Positions 17,127-25,944 are shown, counted from the first letter of the stretch. The stretch is DNA of 64,000 bases from Antricoccus suffuscus (GCF_003003235.1 NZ_PVUE01000009.1:108134-172133), one strand, 5' to 3'. Translations and numbers: made by a program. The notes: generated from the letters alone by a model not told the origin.

Positions 17127-18215
17127 TCATGAGCGCGTGCCTTCGGTGGAGCTCGCAGGCGAGATTCTCTTGCGGAGCTTGAGGCTGACGTAGACGAGGG
17201 CGACGAGTGCTGGGACTTCGATGAGTGGTCCGACGACTCCGGCGAGTGCTTGTCCACTGGCCGCGCCGAACGTACCGATCGCGACCGCTATCGCCAGCTC
17301 GAAGTTGTTGCCCGCCGCAGTGAACGCGACGGTCGCCGACCGCGGATAGTCCATCCCGACGAGCCGGCTGGTGTAGTACGCGCCGGTCCACATGAGCGCG
17401 AAGTACAGGAGCAAGGGGACGGCAATTCGTGCGACGTCGAAGGGACGATCAAGAATTTGCCTGCCTTGCAAGGAGAACAGGATCACGATCGTGAACAACA
17501 GGCCGTATAAGGCCAACGGCGAGATGCGCCTCAAGTAGGTGTTCTCGTACCACTGTCGGTCGCGGACTCGTTCGAGTATCCGGCGGCCCAAGAAGCCGGC
17601 GGCAAGTGGAATCCCGAGGAAGATCAGTACCGACTTAGCGATCTGCCACATAGATACATCGAGTGTTCCGGTCTGTAGTCCGAGCCAGCCCGGAAGCAGG
17701 TCAAGGTAGAACCAACCGAGCCCGGCGAACATGACGACCTGGAATATCGAGTTCAGCGTGACGAGGAACGCCGCGGCATTCCGGTCGCCGCAGGCGAGGT
17801 CGTTCCATACGACAACCATCGCAATACATCGTGCGAGGCCGACGATGATCAGACCCGTGCGGTACTCGGGCAGGTCAGGCAGTAGCAGCCACGCGAGCGT
17901 AAACATGATGGCCGGCCCAACGACCCAGTTCAGGATCAGACTTACGACCATCAGCCGACGGTCGGCTGCCACGGCGCCGAACTGGTCGTAGCGCACCTTC
18001 GCCAGCGGCGGGTACATCATGACCAGCAAGCCGAGTGCGATTGGAACAGAAACACCGTCGACCTGTATGGCGGACAGCGCGTCCGGCAGACCCGGCACGG
18101 TCGCGCCTAAGGCCAGCCCGGCAAGCATGGCGAGTCCGATCCAGACCGGTAGAAACCGATCCAGCAGACCCAGTCGGGCCGTTCTTTGTGGCTCATTAGT
18201 AACGGCGAGACTCAC
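17127..18215 (-). CDS. acr3: ACR3-family arsenite efflux permease
   Basis: The 362-residue protein has ten hydrophobic helices and is an ACR3 arsenite/H+ antiporter of the cytoplasmic membrane. The conserved thiolate Cys130 in 'GLARCIAMVVVWN' (helix 4) and the glutamate in 'TAAGNNFELAIA' (helix 9) are the residues known to be needed for transport. The start is GTG 18215, whose bases overlap the arsR stop (GTGA), so the two are translationally coupled. The protein ends with a polar tail and a single TGA, beyond which arsC-like codons continue in the same frame (see 17016-17126). Confidence 0.93.
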   Translation of the reverse strand: MSLAVTNEPQRTARLGLLDRFLPVWIGLAMLAGLALGATVPGLPDALSAIQVDGVSVPIALGLLVMMYPPLAKVRYDQFGAVAADRRLMVVSLILNWVVGPAIMFTLAWLLLPDLPEYRTGLIIVGLARCIAMVVVWNDLACGDRNAAAFLVTLNSIFQVVMFAGLGWFYLDLLPGWLGLQTGTLDVSMWQIAKSVLIFLGIPLAAGFLGRRILERVRDRQWYENTYLRRISPLALYGLLFTIVILFSLQGRQILDRPFDVARIAVPLLLYFALMWTGAYYTSRLVGMDYPRSATVAFTAAGNNFELAIAVAIGTFGAASGQALAGVVGPLIEVPALVALVYVSLKLRKRISPASSTEGTRS

Positions 18216-18547
18216 GGCGCGCTCAGCACCTCGCGGGATCCCAGCAACGAAGCCACTCGCTGACGCGCCTCATCAACGGGCCAGTAATAGACCCACGTAC
18301 CGCGACGCTCACTGTCGATTAGCCCGGCGATCCGTAACGACTTCAAATGGTGCGAGATCGTCGGCGCGGTCAGCTCGAATGAGGCAAGCAGGTCGCACAC
18401 GCACACCGGCTCGTCCCTGGAGGCAATCAGGCTGTATAGCTGCAGGCGCACCGGATCGCCCAGCGCCTTGAACACTTTCGCGAACCCCACGGCATCGGCG
18501 GAGTCCATCGGTGCACTCTGCAGGGGTGCGCAACACTGATTCGACAT
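18212..18547 (-). CDS. arsR: ArsR-family arsenic-responsive repressor
   Basis: The 111-residue winged-helix protein has the DNA-recognition segment '[19 protein letters not shown]' (about 59-77) and the beta-hairpin wing 'RRGTWVYYW'. Candidate arsenite ligands are Cys49 and Cys51 in 'PVCVCDL' at the start of the recognition region, as in classical ArsR, plus an N-terminal Cys5-Cys6 pair. It heads the arsR-ACR3-(arsC remnant)-arsM operon and overlaps the ACR3 start by four bases. Just upstream (18548-18575) is an AT-rich island in an otherwise GC-rich region, probably its own operator and promoter. It is divergent from treS. Confidence 0.92.
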   Translation of the reverse strand: MSNQCCAPLQSAPMDSADAVGFAKVFKALGDPVRLQLYSLIASRDEPVCVCDLLASFELTAPTISHHLKSLRIAGLIDSERRGTWVYYWPVDEARQRVASLLGSREVLSAP

Positions 18548-18575
18548 GCGCCTAATTAAACATTCTTCGAATCAA
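18548..18575 (-). promoter_or_regulatory. Probable arsR promoter/operator
   Basis: The bases just before the arsR ATG are strongly AT-rich; read on the minus strand they contain TTGATTCG and, nearer the gene, TTTAATTA, forming an imperfect inverted repeat around the expected transcription start. ArsR proteins usually bind such imperfect repeats. No exact consensus is met, so this rests on position and composition. Confidence 0.35.
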
Positions 18576-18698
18576 CGGTGCAAGGCGTTGTGCCGATGCT
18601 GTTTAGAAATTTCGGGGTCTCGGTCGGTGCAGATCAGTACGACGGGCGTGGCAGACTTGATCCGAGATGTCCATGACGTCAACGCCAAGGATGGTTTC

Positions 18699-20516
18699 GT
18701 GACCGATCTGGTCTTGAACACGCGTGATCCGGAGTGGTTTAAACGCGCGGTCTTTTATGAGGTCCTCGTGCGCGGCTTCAACGACTCCAACGGTGATGGC
18801 ACCGGCGACCTTCGTGGCCTCATCGACAAACTCGACTACCTGCACTGGCTCGGCGTTGACTGCTTGTGGCTTCCGCCGTTCTTTCCGTCTCCACTCCGCG
18901 ATGGCGGGTACGACGTATCCGACTATGTCGGCGTGCTCCCGGAATTCGGGACGCTGGATGACTTCGCCGACTTCTTGAAGGCGGCGCACGAACGCGGTAT
19001 CCGGGTGATCATCGACTTCGTCATGAACCACACCTCTGACGCGCATCCGTGGTTTCAGCAGTCCCGCGAGGATCCCGATGGGCCGTACGGCGACTTCTAT
19101 GTGTGGGCCGACGATGACACTCGCTATCCGGACGCGCGGATCATCTTCGTGGACACCGAGCAGTCCAACTGGACCTTCGACCGGGTGCGCAAGCAGTATT
19201 TCTGGCACCGGTTCTTTTCCCACCAGCCCGATCTCAACTTCGACAACCCGGCCGTCGTCGAGGCGATCATGGACGCGATCCGGTTTTGGCTCGACATGGG
19301 CATCGACGGCTTCCGGCTCGACGCGGTGCCTTACCTCTTCGAGCGGGACGGCACGAACGGCGAGAACCTGCCAGAGACGCACTCGCTGCTGAAACGGCTC
19401 CGTAAGGAGATCGACGACAGCTACCCGGACCGGGTGCTGCTGTGCGAGGCCAACCAGTGGCCGGCCGACGTCGTGGAGTACTTCGGCGACTTTGACGCGG
19501 GCGGGGACGAGTGCCATATGGCGTTTCACTTCCCGGTGATGCCGCGCATTTTCATGGCAGTACGGCGCGAGCAGCGCTACCCAATCTCGGAGATTCTCGC
19601 CCAGACTCCAGATATACCGGATACCTGTCAGTGGGGGATCTTCCTGCGCAATCACGACGAGCTGACGCTGGAGATGGTCTCCGACGAAGAGCGCGACTAC
19701 ATGTGGGATGAATACGCGCAGGATCCCCGGATGAAGGCCAACATTGGCATCCGTCGGCGACTCGCCCCATTGCTCGACAACGACCGCAATCGCGTCGAGC
19801 TGTTCACGGCGCTGCTGATGTCGTTGCCCGGTTCACCGGTGCTCTACTACGGCGACGAGATCGGGATGGGCGACAACATCTGGCTTGGCGACCGGGACGG
19901 CGTGCGCACCCCGATGCAGTGGACTCCGGATCGCAATGCCGGGTTTTCGCGATGCGAACCGGCCCGGCTCTACCTGCCGGTCAACTCCGACTCCGTCTAC
20001 GGCTACCAGGCCACCAACGTTGAGTCGCAGACCCGCAACACGTCGTCGCTACTGCACTGGACCAGGCGGATGATCTCCTTGCGCAAGGCTAATCCGGCAT
20101 TTGGCCTGGGTACCTTCAGCGACCTGGGCGGCTCCAATCCCTCAGTGCTGTCGTTTGCTCGGACGTACGGCGACGACGTGGTCATCTGCGTCAACAACCT
20201 GTCGCGGTTCCCGCAGGCGGTCAAGCTGGACCTGCGACACTGGGAGGGTTCCGAGCCGATCGAGATGACCGGCGGCAGCAGGTTCCCCGCGATCGGAGAG
20301 CTTCCGTATCTGCTGACGATTGCCGGACATGGCTTCTACTGGCTGCGAATTCCGGCCGAGCAACCTGGCATGAGCACGGGGTTGCCCGCATCCGAAGGCG
20401 ATGAGAGCTATGCCGATACGCAGCTGCAGGCGGACGAAGGGTCGGGCTCGCTGGTCGCAAGCGAAGACGCCGACGGTGACGATGGCGCTGCGTCAACGGA
20501 AGGAGCGGCGAAGTGA
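18699..20516 (+). CDS. treS: Trehalose synthase TreS (maltose alpha-D-glucosyltransferase)
   Basis: The 605-residue GH13_16 enzyme interconverts maltose and trehalose. It begins with the typical '[15 protein letters not shown]' opening; catalytic residues are Asp208 in 'GFRLDAVPY', Glu250 in 'LLCEANQW' and Asp320 in '[11 protein letters not shown]'. The last 40 residues form an acidic, Glu/Asp/Ser-rich tail not needed for the fold. I placed the start at GTG 18699 with AAGGA about eight bases upstream; a GTG at 18651 would add 16 residues, and mycobacterial TreS does have a somewhat longer N terminus. The stop overlaps the maltokinase start (GTGA), so TreS and Mak are made together, as in mycobacteria where they form a complex. 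Confidence 0.94.
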   Translation: MTDLVLNTRDPEWFKRAVFYEVLVRGFNDSNGDGTGDLRGLIDKLDYLHWLGVDCLWLPPFFPSPLRDGGYDVSDYVGVLPEFGTLDDFADFLKAAHERGIRVIIDFVMNHTSDAHPWFQQSREDPDGPYGDFYVWADDDTRYPDARIIFVDTEQSNWTFDRVRKQYFWHRFFSHQPDLNFDNPAVVEAIMDAIRFWLDMGIDGFRLDAVPYLFERDGTNGENLPETHSLLKRLRKEIDDSYPDRVLLCEANQWPADVVEYFGDFDAGGDECHMAFHFPVMPRIFMAVRREQRYPISEILAQTPDIPDTCQWGIFLRNHDELTLEMVSDEERDYMWDEYAQDPRMKANIGIRRRLAPLLDNDRNRVELFTALLMSLPGSPVLYYGDEIGMGDNIWLGDRDGVRTPMQWTPDRNAGFSRCEPARLYLPVNSDSVYGYQATNVESQTRNTSSLLHWTRRMISLRKANPAFGLGTFSDLGGSNPSVLSFARTYGDDVVICVNNLSRFPQAVKLDLRHWEGSEPIEMTGGSRFPAIGELPYLLTIAGHGFYWLRIPAEQPGMSTGLPASEGDESYADTQLQADEGSGSLVASEDADGDDGAASTEGAAK

Positions 20517-21892
20517 AGATCAGCTCCGCCGAAGTCGGCCGGGTACTGAGCGACTGGCTCGGTCAGCAGCGCTGGTACGCCGGGAAGTCGCGTGCCGGGT
20601 CGGTGCACGCGCGGCAGTTGGCGACGCTGACCGAGGACCCTCACCCGGTGCAGATTTGGATTGCCGACATTACCTACGAGAACGGCGATGTCGAGCACTA
20701 CCAGGTGCCGCTGGTGCTGCGCGACGAGCCCGCGCAGCAGCTCGATCACGTCTTCGTCGGCGCGATGCTCGATGAAGACGGCGAGTCGACGGTCCACCTG
20801 TACGACGCGCTGCACGACAAGGACGTGACCGGCGCATGGCTCGATGCGCTCGTCGCGGAGGCCGAGATCGACGGGCTTCGGTTCGTGCGCCGCGTCGCTC
20901 CTGATGAGATGCCAGTGGGCGAGCCGAGCCTGGCGTTGTCGGCCGAGCAGTCCAACACCTCGATCGTGTTTGGCGACGCGGCCATCATGAAGACCTTCCG
21001 GCGGATTGAGGCAGGGCTCAACCCTGACATCGAGATCCACGGCGCGTTGGCCGATCTCGGGGGCGAGCATGTCGCGAATCTTCTCGGGCATGTCACCGCG
21101 ACGATCGACGGCGAGCCATGGAGCCTGGCAATGCTGCAGGACTTCATGGTCACCGCGACCGATGGTTGGAAGCTGGCCACGACCAGCGTGCGAGACCTGA
21201 TGGCGGAGGGTGACCTGCACGCCGATGAGGTTGGCGGCGACTTCGCCTCGGAGGCGCACCGGCTCGGGCAGTCGACGGCGCAGGTGCACGCCGACCTTGC
21301 CGCGGCGTTCGGTACGACGAATCTCTCGCCGGACGACGTGCGCGCACGAGTCGCCGCAATGCTGACGCGCCTCGATGCCGCGCTCATCGAAGTCGCCGAG
21401 CTGGCTCCAGTCGCGTCGGACCTTCGGCGGCTTTACGAAGCGGTCGCGGACTTGGGCACCGTCGTACCGGCCCAACGAGTGCACGGCGACTTGCACCTCG
21501 GGCAGGTGCTGCGGACGGCGCGGCGATGGATCTTGCTCGACTTCGAAGGTGAGCCGGCTAAGAGCATCATCGAGCGCCGCGCCCTCGACTCGCCGTTGCG
21601 TGATGTCGCCGGGATGCTGCGTAGCTTCGACTACGCCGCGCGATATCAGTTGTCTGAGGGCGAGGGTACGGCGCAGACCGAGGCCCGATCGCGTGAGTGG
21701 ACCACCCGAAACCGAGACGCCTACTGCGCGGGGTACGCCGAGGAAAGCAGCGCCGATCCGCGCGAGGGTGCCGTGCTGCTGCGCGCCCTTGAGGCGGACA
21801 AGGCCGTCTACGAGGCGGTGTACGAGGCGCGCAATCGTCCGAGCTGGCTGCCGGTGCCGCTGGCATCACTGCATCGCCTGGCCGCCGAGTAG
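20513..21892 (+). CDS. mak: Maltokinase
   Basis: The 459-residue protein phosphorylates maltose at C1 with ATP to give maltose-1-phosphate, the donor for the GlgE glucan pathway. The N-terminal maltokinase cap domain is recognisable from '[12 protein letters not shown]' (about 16-27). The C-terminal lobe has an aminoglycoside-phosphotransferase fold with catalytic Asp326 in '[10 protein letters not shown]' and metal-binding Asp343 in 'LLDFEGEP'. Translation starts at GTG 20513 inside the treS stop. A bidirectional terminator follows. glgE and glgB, usual partners, are not in the window. Confidence 0.92.
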   Translation: MKISSAEVGRVLSDWLGQQRWYAGKSRAGSVHARQLATLTEDPHPVQIWIADITYENGDVEHYQVPLVLRDEPAQQLDHVFVGAMLDEDGESTVHLYDALHDKDVTGAWLDALVAEAEIDGLRFVRRVAPDEMPVGEPSLALSAEQSNTSIVFGDAAIMKTFRRIEAGLNPDIEIHGALADLGGEHVANLLGHVTATIDGEPWSLAMLQDFMVTATDGWKLATTSVRDLMAEGDLHADEVGGDFASEAHRLGQSTAQVHADLAAAFGTTNLSPDDVRARVAAMLTRLDAALIEVAELAPVASDLRRLYEAVADLGTVVPAQRVHGDLHLGQVLRTARRWILLDFEGEPAKSIIERRALDSPLRDVAGMLRSFDYAARYQLSEGEGTAQTEARSREWTTRNRDAYCAGYAEESSADPREGAVLLRALEADKAVYEAVYEARNRPSWLPVPLASLHRLAAE

Positions 21893-21914
21893 GTGGCATC
21901 TTCCGCGCAGAAAA

Positions 21915-21957
21915 GTCCCGTCGGTAGACGACAGCGACGTCGTGGAACCGACGGGAC
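21915..21957. terminator. Rho-independent terminator after mak
   Basis: Two perfectly complementary 11-base arms (GTCCCGTCGGT at 21915-21925 and its complement at 21947-21957) enclose a loop that can pair further; AAAA precedes and CTTT follows, so the hairpin can work in either direction. It ends the treS-mak operon. Confidence 0.8.
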
Positions 21958-22059
21958 CTTTCGCTACTAAACCGGTGATCGCCGAAGCCGTTGGTGCTCT
22001 TCGCGAAGCCACTTGCGCGGCCCGGCTCGTGTTCCCTCCCCCGGGAAATTCATGAAATA

Positions 22060-22141
22060 TTCGACACGAATGTCGAACGTTGGAAAGATACTACGGTCAA
22101 TGTTTGCGTCATGTACGGCAAATGACCTGGTCATGTGACCA
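22060..22141. promoter_or_regulatory. Cluster of palindromes in a convergent gap
   Basis: An AT-rich stretch between mak and the aldolase gene, which point at each other, holds TTCGACA-CGAA-TGTCGAA (22060-22077, perfect arms) and overlapping repeats built from TGACC/GGTCA half-sites (22122-22134 and 22128-22141), with another GGTCA near 22095. These look like regulator binding sites, but no promoter is expected here because no gene starts nearby. They may be remnants of a lost gene's promoter or mark an unannotated small RNA. Confidence 0.35.
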
Positions 22142-22162
22142 AATCTACTTATTTCGAGGCTC

Positions 22163-22906
22163 TCATGCATCCTCGTGTGGCCGCAGGCGGGCAAGCTCGT
22201 GACGCCAGGCGGTCGCGAGGTTAAGCGTGGCGCCCAGGTCGGGTAGCAGGCGAAGATCTTCCTCGGGAATTGGCCTGAGAGCTCCGCCTGCGCCCAGGAT
22301 CTTCAAAGAGAGCCCGGCGAGGGTGTTCACCGAGGCGGCCCGTAGCACCGCCTCGGCAACTGTGTCGCCGGTCGAGATGAGACCGTGCCCGCGCATGAGC
22401 ACGACCGGATACGACCCGAGGCAGTCGGCGACCTCGACACCTAGCTCGGTGGTGTTAATGAGCACCGATCGCGGGTAAACCGGGACGCCGCCTCGGACGA
22501 GCGCGGCACCGGGCAGATCGTATGCGCCTACGATCGGCTGCAGGCGCACGCCGGCGAGGTCGGCCGCAACGACGTCGGCGGGATGCGCGTGCACGACGCA
22601 CGTCACGTCGCTGCGGGCGTTCAATACCTCGACGTGTAGAGGAAGTTCGTGGGGCGGGGTCCAGCCGCCGGCGAGCTCCCCGGCCGCACCGGGCGATCCG
22701 TCTCGGGCGACGAGGTGAATGTCTGTGGGTGTCGTGTGGGCGAGGCCCCGTTCGCGAGGTCCGCGGCACCGGATCAGCAACTGGTCTCCGACCCGAACGC
22801 TGATGTGTCCGAGGATCCCGGGGGCGAGATCGCGACCTGCTAGGACACGACAGCCGTCGGAGACCTGTTGCCGAAGCTCTGCAAGATCATTCACGACGCA
22901 GGTCAT
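22163..22906 (-). CDS. Class II aldolase/adducin-family protein, probably a dihydroxy-aromatic acid decarboxylase
   Basis: The 247-residue protein has the zinc-binding signature of the class II aldolase family: 'CVVHAHPADVVAADLAG' (about residues 102-118) with two histidines and 'LMRGHGLISTG' with the third, plus the phosphate-loop-like 'GHISVRVGD'. In actinobacterial phthalate clusters an enzyme of this fold decarboxylates 3,4-dihydroxyphthalate to protocatechuate. Its position as the last gene of a dioxygenase-dehydrogenase operon, overlapping the dehydrogenase by 4 bp, supports such a role, but the fold also includes sugar-phosphate aldolases. The substrate is an inference from context. 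Confidence 0.78.
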   Translation of the reverse strand: MTCVVNDLAELRQQVSDGCRVLAGRDLAPGILGHISVRVGDQLLIRCRGPRERGLAHTTPTDIHLVARDGSPGAAGELAGGWTPPHELPLHVEVLNARSDVTCVVHAHPADVVAADLAGVRLQPIVGAYDLPGAALVRGGVPVYPRSVLINTTELGVEVADCLGSYPVVLMRGHGLISTGDTVAEAVLRAASVNTLAGLSLKILGAGGALRPIPEEDLRLLPDLGATLNLATAWRHELARLRPHEDA

Positions 22907-23685
22907 TGGCCGACACCGGTGCCGCCGTCGCTGTGCACGACTCGTCCGGTTATGCCGCGGGCACGGTCGGAGGCAAGGAAGACGTAGCCCCAGGCGTGGT
23001 CTTCCGGGCCTAGTGCGACGTGCAACGGCGTCCTGGCCGCCAGTTCGCGCGCCCGATCGGGGCCAGACAGCCGAGTCTCCTGCAGTCCGAATGAGGTCAG
23101 GCCGCGCAGGTCGGTGTTCAGGGTGCCGCCCGGAGCGACCCCGTTGACGCGGATGTCCGGTGCGAGCTCGTGGGCGAGGGTGGTGACCAGGCCCCGGGTG
23201 GCGAACTTCGACGCGACGTACAAGGTGCCACCGCGACCGGCGGCGTACGCCGAAGTCGACTCCGTCAGCACGATGTTTCCCCCTGAGGCGCGGAGGGCCG
23301 GAATGGCCGCCTTTGCGCTGCGTAGGTAGGAGAGCACGTTGACGGAGAAGATCTCATCGAAGGCAGGGCCGAGCTCGTCATCGCTGATGTCCTCGAGCTG
23401 CCGGTAGAAGTCGAAGATCCCGACGCAGCTGACCAGTACGTCGAGTCCGCCGAAGGCGTCGACGGATTCGGTGACGGCCCGCTGGTTCGCGGCCGCGGTG
23501 GTCGCGTCGCCCTCGACGACGAGGAGGTCGGGGTCTGCCTCCGTCAGACTGGCGCATTTGGCCCGGTCCAGTTCGAGTACGCCGACCGCGGCGCCCTCCG
23601 CGCGGAAGGCGGCCACCACGCCTCTGCCGATCCCCGAACCGCCACCGACGACCAGGGCGCGCTTGCCGGCCAGCCAGCTGCTCAC
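22903..23685 (-). CDS. cis-Dihydrodiol dehydrogenase (SDR)
   Basis: The 260-residue short-chain dehydrogenase would oxidise the cis-dihydrodiol formed by the adjacent dioxygenase to a catechol with NAD+. The Rossmann motif is 'VVGGGSGIGRGV' (about 12-23). The catalytic triad is the Ser in 'VLTESTSAYAAGRGG', the Tyr in 'LYVASK' and the Lys four residues later. 'CVGIFDFYRQL' in the position of BphB/HcaB-type 'VGIWDY' and 'HELAPDIRVNGVAPGGTLNTDL' place it with the aromatic dihydrodiol dehydrogenases. It starts at GTG 23685 overlapping the upstream stop by four bases. Confidence 0.88.
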   Translation of the reverse strand: MSSWLAGKRALVVGGGSGIGRGVVAAFRAEGAAVGVLELDRAKCASLTEADPDLLVVEGDATTAAANQRAVTESVDAFGGLDVLVSCVGIFDFYRQLEDISDDELGPAFDEIFSVNVLSYLRSAKAAIPALRASGGNIVLTESTSAYAAGRGGTLYVASKFATRGLVTTLAHELAPDIRVNGVAPGGTLNTDLRGLTSFGLQETRLSGPDRARELAARTPLHVALGPEDHAWGYVFLASDRARGITGRVVHSDGGTGVGQ

Positions 23686-23957
23686 CGGCCGTTCTCCGCG
23701 TCTTGGTCGAACAGCGGCGCGAAGGGTCTACCGACCATGGCCGAGAACGTGGCCTCGTTCTGCCAGGTCAGCGACTCGAGTTCGAGCGGGTCGATACTCA
23801 CCCACTGGCCGGACTTCGGCGACTCGATCAGGAGCCGGACACCGTTGCGGGTGTGCACCTTGGAGACGGAGACCTCGGAGAACTCGTTGCCGATGACGAG
23901 CGCATCGCCTTCGCGTCCGGCCCGCAGCGCCGCAAGCTCCTCCTGGTGGCCACTCAT
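23682..23957 (-). CDS. Cysteine-less 91-residue protein of the dioxygenase operon
   Basis: This small protein has no cysteine and so cannot be the iron-sulfur ferredoxin that often sits at this place in dioxygenase operons. Visible features are 'IGNEFSEVSVSKVHTRNG', 'LLIESPKSGQWVSIDPLE' and 'LTWQNEATFSAMVG', which suggest a compact beta-rich fold. Similar short proteins occur next to ring-hydroxylating dioxygenases in other actinobacteria, sometimes loosely labelled dihydrodiol dehydrogenase, but I know of no proven function. It overlaps the beta subunit gene (ATGA) and the dehydrogenase gene (GTGA), so its dose is tied to theirs. Possible roles are subunit assembly or substrate handling. Confidence 0.72.
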   Translation of the reverse strand: MSGHQEELAALRAGREGDALVIGNEFSEVSVSKVHTRNGVRLLIESPKSGQWVSIDPLELESLTWQNEATFSAMVGRPFAPLFDQDAENGR

Positions 23958-24541
23958 AGGAACACCGCGAGGTTCTGGGTGCGTAATACCGACTCGTCGA
24001 CGGTGATGTGGCGGCGGGCGAGGCGCCAGTCGCGATCCTCCCGCCGAAGAAGGTCGACTCTTCCGGCCGAGACGAAGGAGGGTTCGGCGATGTCCCCGCG
24101 ACTGCGAAAGAGTAGTACGGCGGATTCGACGATGAGTTCGTTGTCGTTGTCTGTGGCGAAGGTGCGCACATTCGAAAGGTGATGCCGGACTCGCGAGGGT
24201 GGATCCTCGGTCCAGGCGTGCTCGGTGTGTAGCCGGGCGACGCGTCTGTTCAGTGAGTACTTGTCCTCGTCGAAGTGCGCCATCCGACGTGCCGTGTCGA
24301 AGCTGGAGGCTGCGGCGGTGGTGATTCGGATGGGCATGAAGTAGTGGATGTCATCGCTCATCAGGTCGAGCCACCGCTCATAGTCCTGATCGTCGAGGAG
24401 GTACGCCTCATCGATAAGCCACCGGTGTGCGAGCAGGTGCCGGGCGTCATCGAACGGCAGCGACGAGCCAATGCGCTCAGTCCGGGAGGCGTGCTGACCG
24501 AGTGGGCTATCGGTCGACTGGATCGGGACCCGGGCGCTCAC
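23954..24541 (-). CDS. Aromatic-ring-hydroxylating dioxygenase, beta (small) subunit
   Basis: The 195-residue protein has the NTF2-like fold of dioxygenase small subunits, recognisable from 'EAYLLDDQDYERWLDLMSDDI', 'YFMPIRIT' and 'HLSNVRTF' and the C-terminal 'RRHITVDESVL'. It has a structural role in the alpha3beta3 hexamer. The start is GTG 24541, overlapping the alpha subunit stop by four bases; the frame is open further upstream, but that is antisense-free read-through of the alpha gene in another frame and is not used. Its N-terminal 25 residues are polar and variable, as is common. Confidence 0.9.
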   Translation of the reverse strand: MSARVPIQSTDSPLGQHASRTERIGSSLPFDDARHLLAHRWLIDEAYLLDDQDYERWLDLMSDDIHYFMPIRITTAAASSFDTARRMAHFDEDKYSLNRRVARLHTEHAWTEDPPSRVRHHLSNVRTFATDNDNELIVESAVLLFRSRGDIAEPSFVSAGRVDLLRREDRDWRLARRHITVDESVLRTQNLAVFL

Positions 24542-25935
24542 GTTGGATCTCCGGCCAACTCGAGGTCCGGCTGCTGCCTGCCTACGGTGATCTGACTGAC
24601 GTCGAGCGGCGGCCTCTCTAGGTAGTCGGCCCACTCGCCGAGCAGATGCCGCTGGTTGTACTCGCCGTACCCGACATGAGCGACGCCTGGGCCGGCGAAC
24701 TGCTCCGGAGTCAACGGCGGCACGACCGGACTCCCGTCTTCCAGCATTCCCATTCGGCCGTTGAGCAGCAGCCGGCGGGCCATGCTGCCGCCGGCCGTGG
24801 TGGTCAGCGAAACCCAGTTCTCGACGTCGTCTTGTTCGAACATCCCGCTGCTGCCGAAACACATCAGGTAGGCCTTGTAGGAGAGTTCCTTGAACGACTC
24901 GGGGGCCTCCTTGTCGACGACGAACCAGGACAACACCTCGGTCTCGTTGGCGCTGATCGGTTGCCAGAGTCGGAGCGAGATAAACGGGACAACGGCATCG
25001 CTGTCGGCGACTTTGGGCCAGTTGTGCACCAGGCTGAGGTTCGGGAAGGCCGACGCCGCCGAGACCATGAATCCATCTCGTCCGATGACATCCTGTTGCT
25101 GGGCGGTCCACTGCTCCTTCATCCGGGCGGCCATGTCAGCGGGATAGCCGACGTACGCCATGGACTCCTCGAAGGATCCGGGCGGCAGTTTGTACGTCGT
25201 ACCACCGCCCCGCCCAGCCCAATAGGTGTTGCCATCCTTGCGTTTTTGGGCCTGAGGTTCCCGGAAGAGCCCGATTTCGACGACGGAGGTATGCGTGTGC
25301 GGGGTGTGGTACATGTCCCCGGCGAAGTTCTCTGCCCCGATCTTCCAGTTGGCGTTAATGCGCCAGCGCTGTGGCCCCAACAGTTCGCAGCCGCTGGCGC
25401 TCTGCTTCGTGTAGTAGTCGAGATAGAAACCGAAGCCGCCGAGGTAGTCGGTCAGCGAGGGTGCGTCCGGATCCATGGATATGAAGATCAGGCCGTTGTA
25501 GGTGTCGAGCCGCGGTGCCGGCAGCAGCCGCTTTCCCTTGCGTGCGAAGCCTTCCTCGCCGCCGTAGGCGTCCTTGTGGAAGGGAAGGCCGGCAATGCGG
25601 CCGTCATTTCGATAGGACCAGCCGTGGTACGGGCAGCGGAAATGGGAGGCGTTGCCCTCTTCAGCGCGGCACACCTGCATGCCACGGTGCAGGCACATGT
25701 TGAACATGGCGTGCACGTCGCCGTCCTGATCGCGGCTCACGATGAAGGAGTCCTCCAGCACGCGGCGTACGACGTAGTCGCCCACTTGCGGGATCTCAGA
25801 CTCGTGCGCCAGGAACATCCAGGCGCGGCTGAACAGACGCTCGCACTCGGCGGTGAAAACCTCGGCGTCGTTGTAGATGTGCGCCGGCAGCATGCCCCGT
25901 CGAACATTCGCCAGTACCCGGGCAGCGTCGCGCAT
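24538..25935 (-). CDS. Aromatic-ring-hydroxylating dioxygenase, alpha (large) subunit
   Basis: The 465-residue protein is the catalytic subunit of a Rieske non-haem iron oxygenase that adds both atoms of O2 to an aromatic ring. The [2Fe-2S] ligands are Cys81 and His83 in 'CLHRGMQVC' and Cys101 and His104 in 'CPYHGW'. The mononuclear iron site is His210 and His215 with bridging Asp207 in 'GDMYHTPHTH', and an aspartate in 'FEQDDVENW' (369-370). Length and the tight order alpha-beta-small protein-dihydrodiol dehydrogenase-aldolase/decarboxylase resemble the phthalate 3,4-dioxygenase clusters of Arthrobacter and Rhodococcus. No ferredoxin or reductase gene is present, so electrons must come from elsewhere. 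TAGGAT nine bases before the ATG is a likely -10 box. Confidence 0.93.
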   Translation of the reverse strand: MRDAARVLANVRRGMLPAHIYNDAEVFTAECERLFSRAWMFLAHESEIPQVGDYVVRRVLEDSFIVSRDQDGDVHAMFNMCLHRGMQVCRAEEGNASHFRCPYHGWSYRNDGRIAGLPFHKDAYGGEEGFARKGKRLLPAPRLDTYNGLIFISMDPDAPSLTDYLGGFGFYLDYYTKQSASGCELLGPQRWRINANWKIGAENFAGDMYHTPHTHTSVVEIGLFREPQAQKRKDGNTYWAGRGGGTTYKLPPGSFEESMAYVGYPADMAARMKEQWTAQQQDVIGRDGFMVSAASAFPNLSLVHNWPKVADSDAVVPFISLRLWQPISANETEVLSWFVVDKEAPESFKELSYKAYLMCFGSSGMFEQDDVENWVSLTTTAGGSMARRLLLNGRMGMLEDGSPVVPPLTPEQFAGPGVAHVGYGEYNQRHLLGEWADYLERPPLDVSQITVGRQQPDLELAGDPT

Positions 25936-25944
25936 GAGGCCTCG

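Noticed and set aside
16239..18547. Arsenic locus as a mobile element
   Set aside because: No transposase, integrase, direct repeats or composition break is visible at its borders.
21967..22194. 75-codon minus-strand frame in the mak-aldolase gap
   Set aside because: It overlaps the aldolase end and the palindrome cluster, has no ribosome-binding site and no recognisable protein features.
23682..23957. Small operon protein as a ferredoxin
   Set aside because: It has no cysteine, so it cannot bind an Fe-S cluster by the usual ligands.
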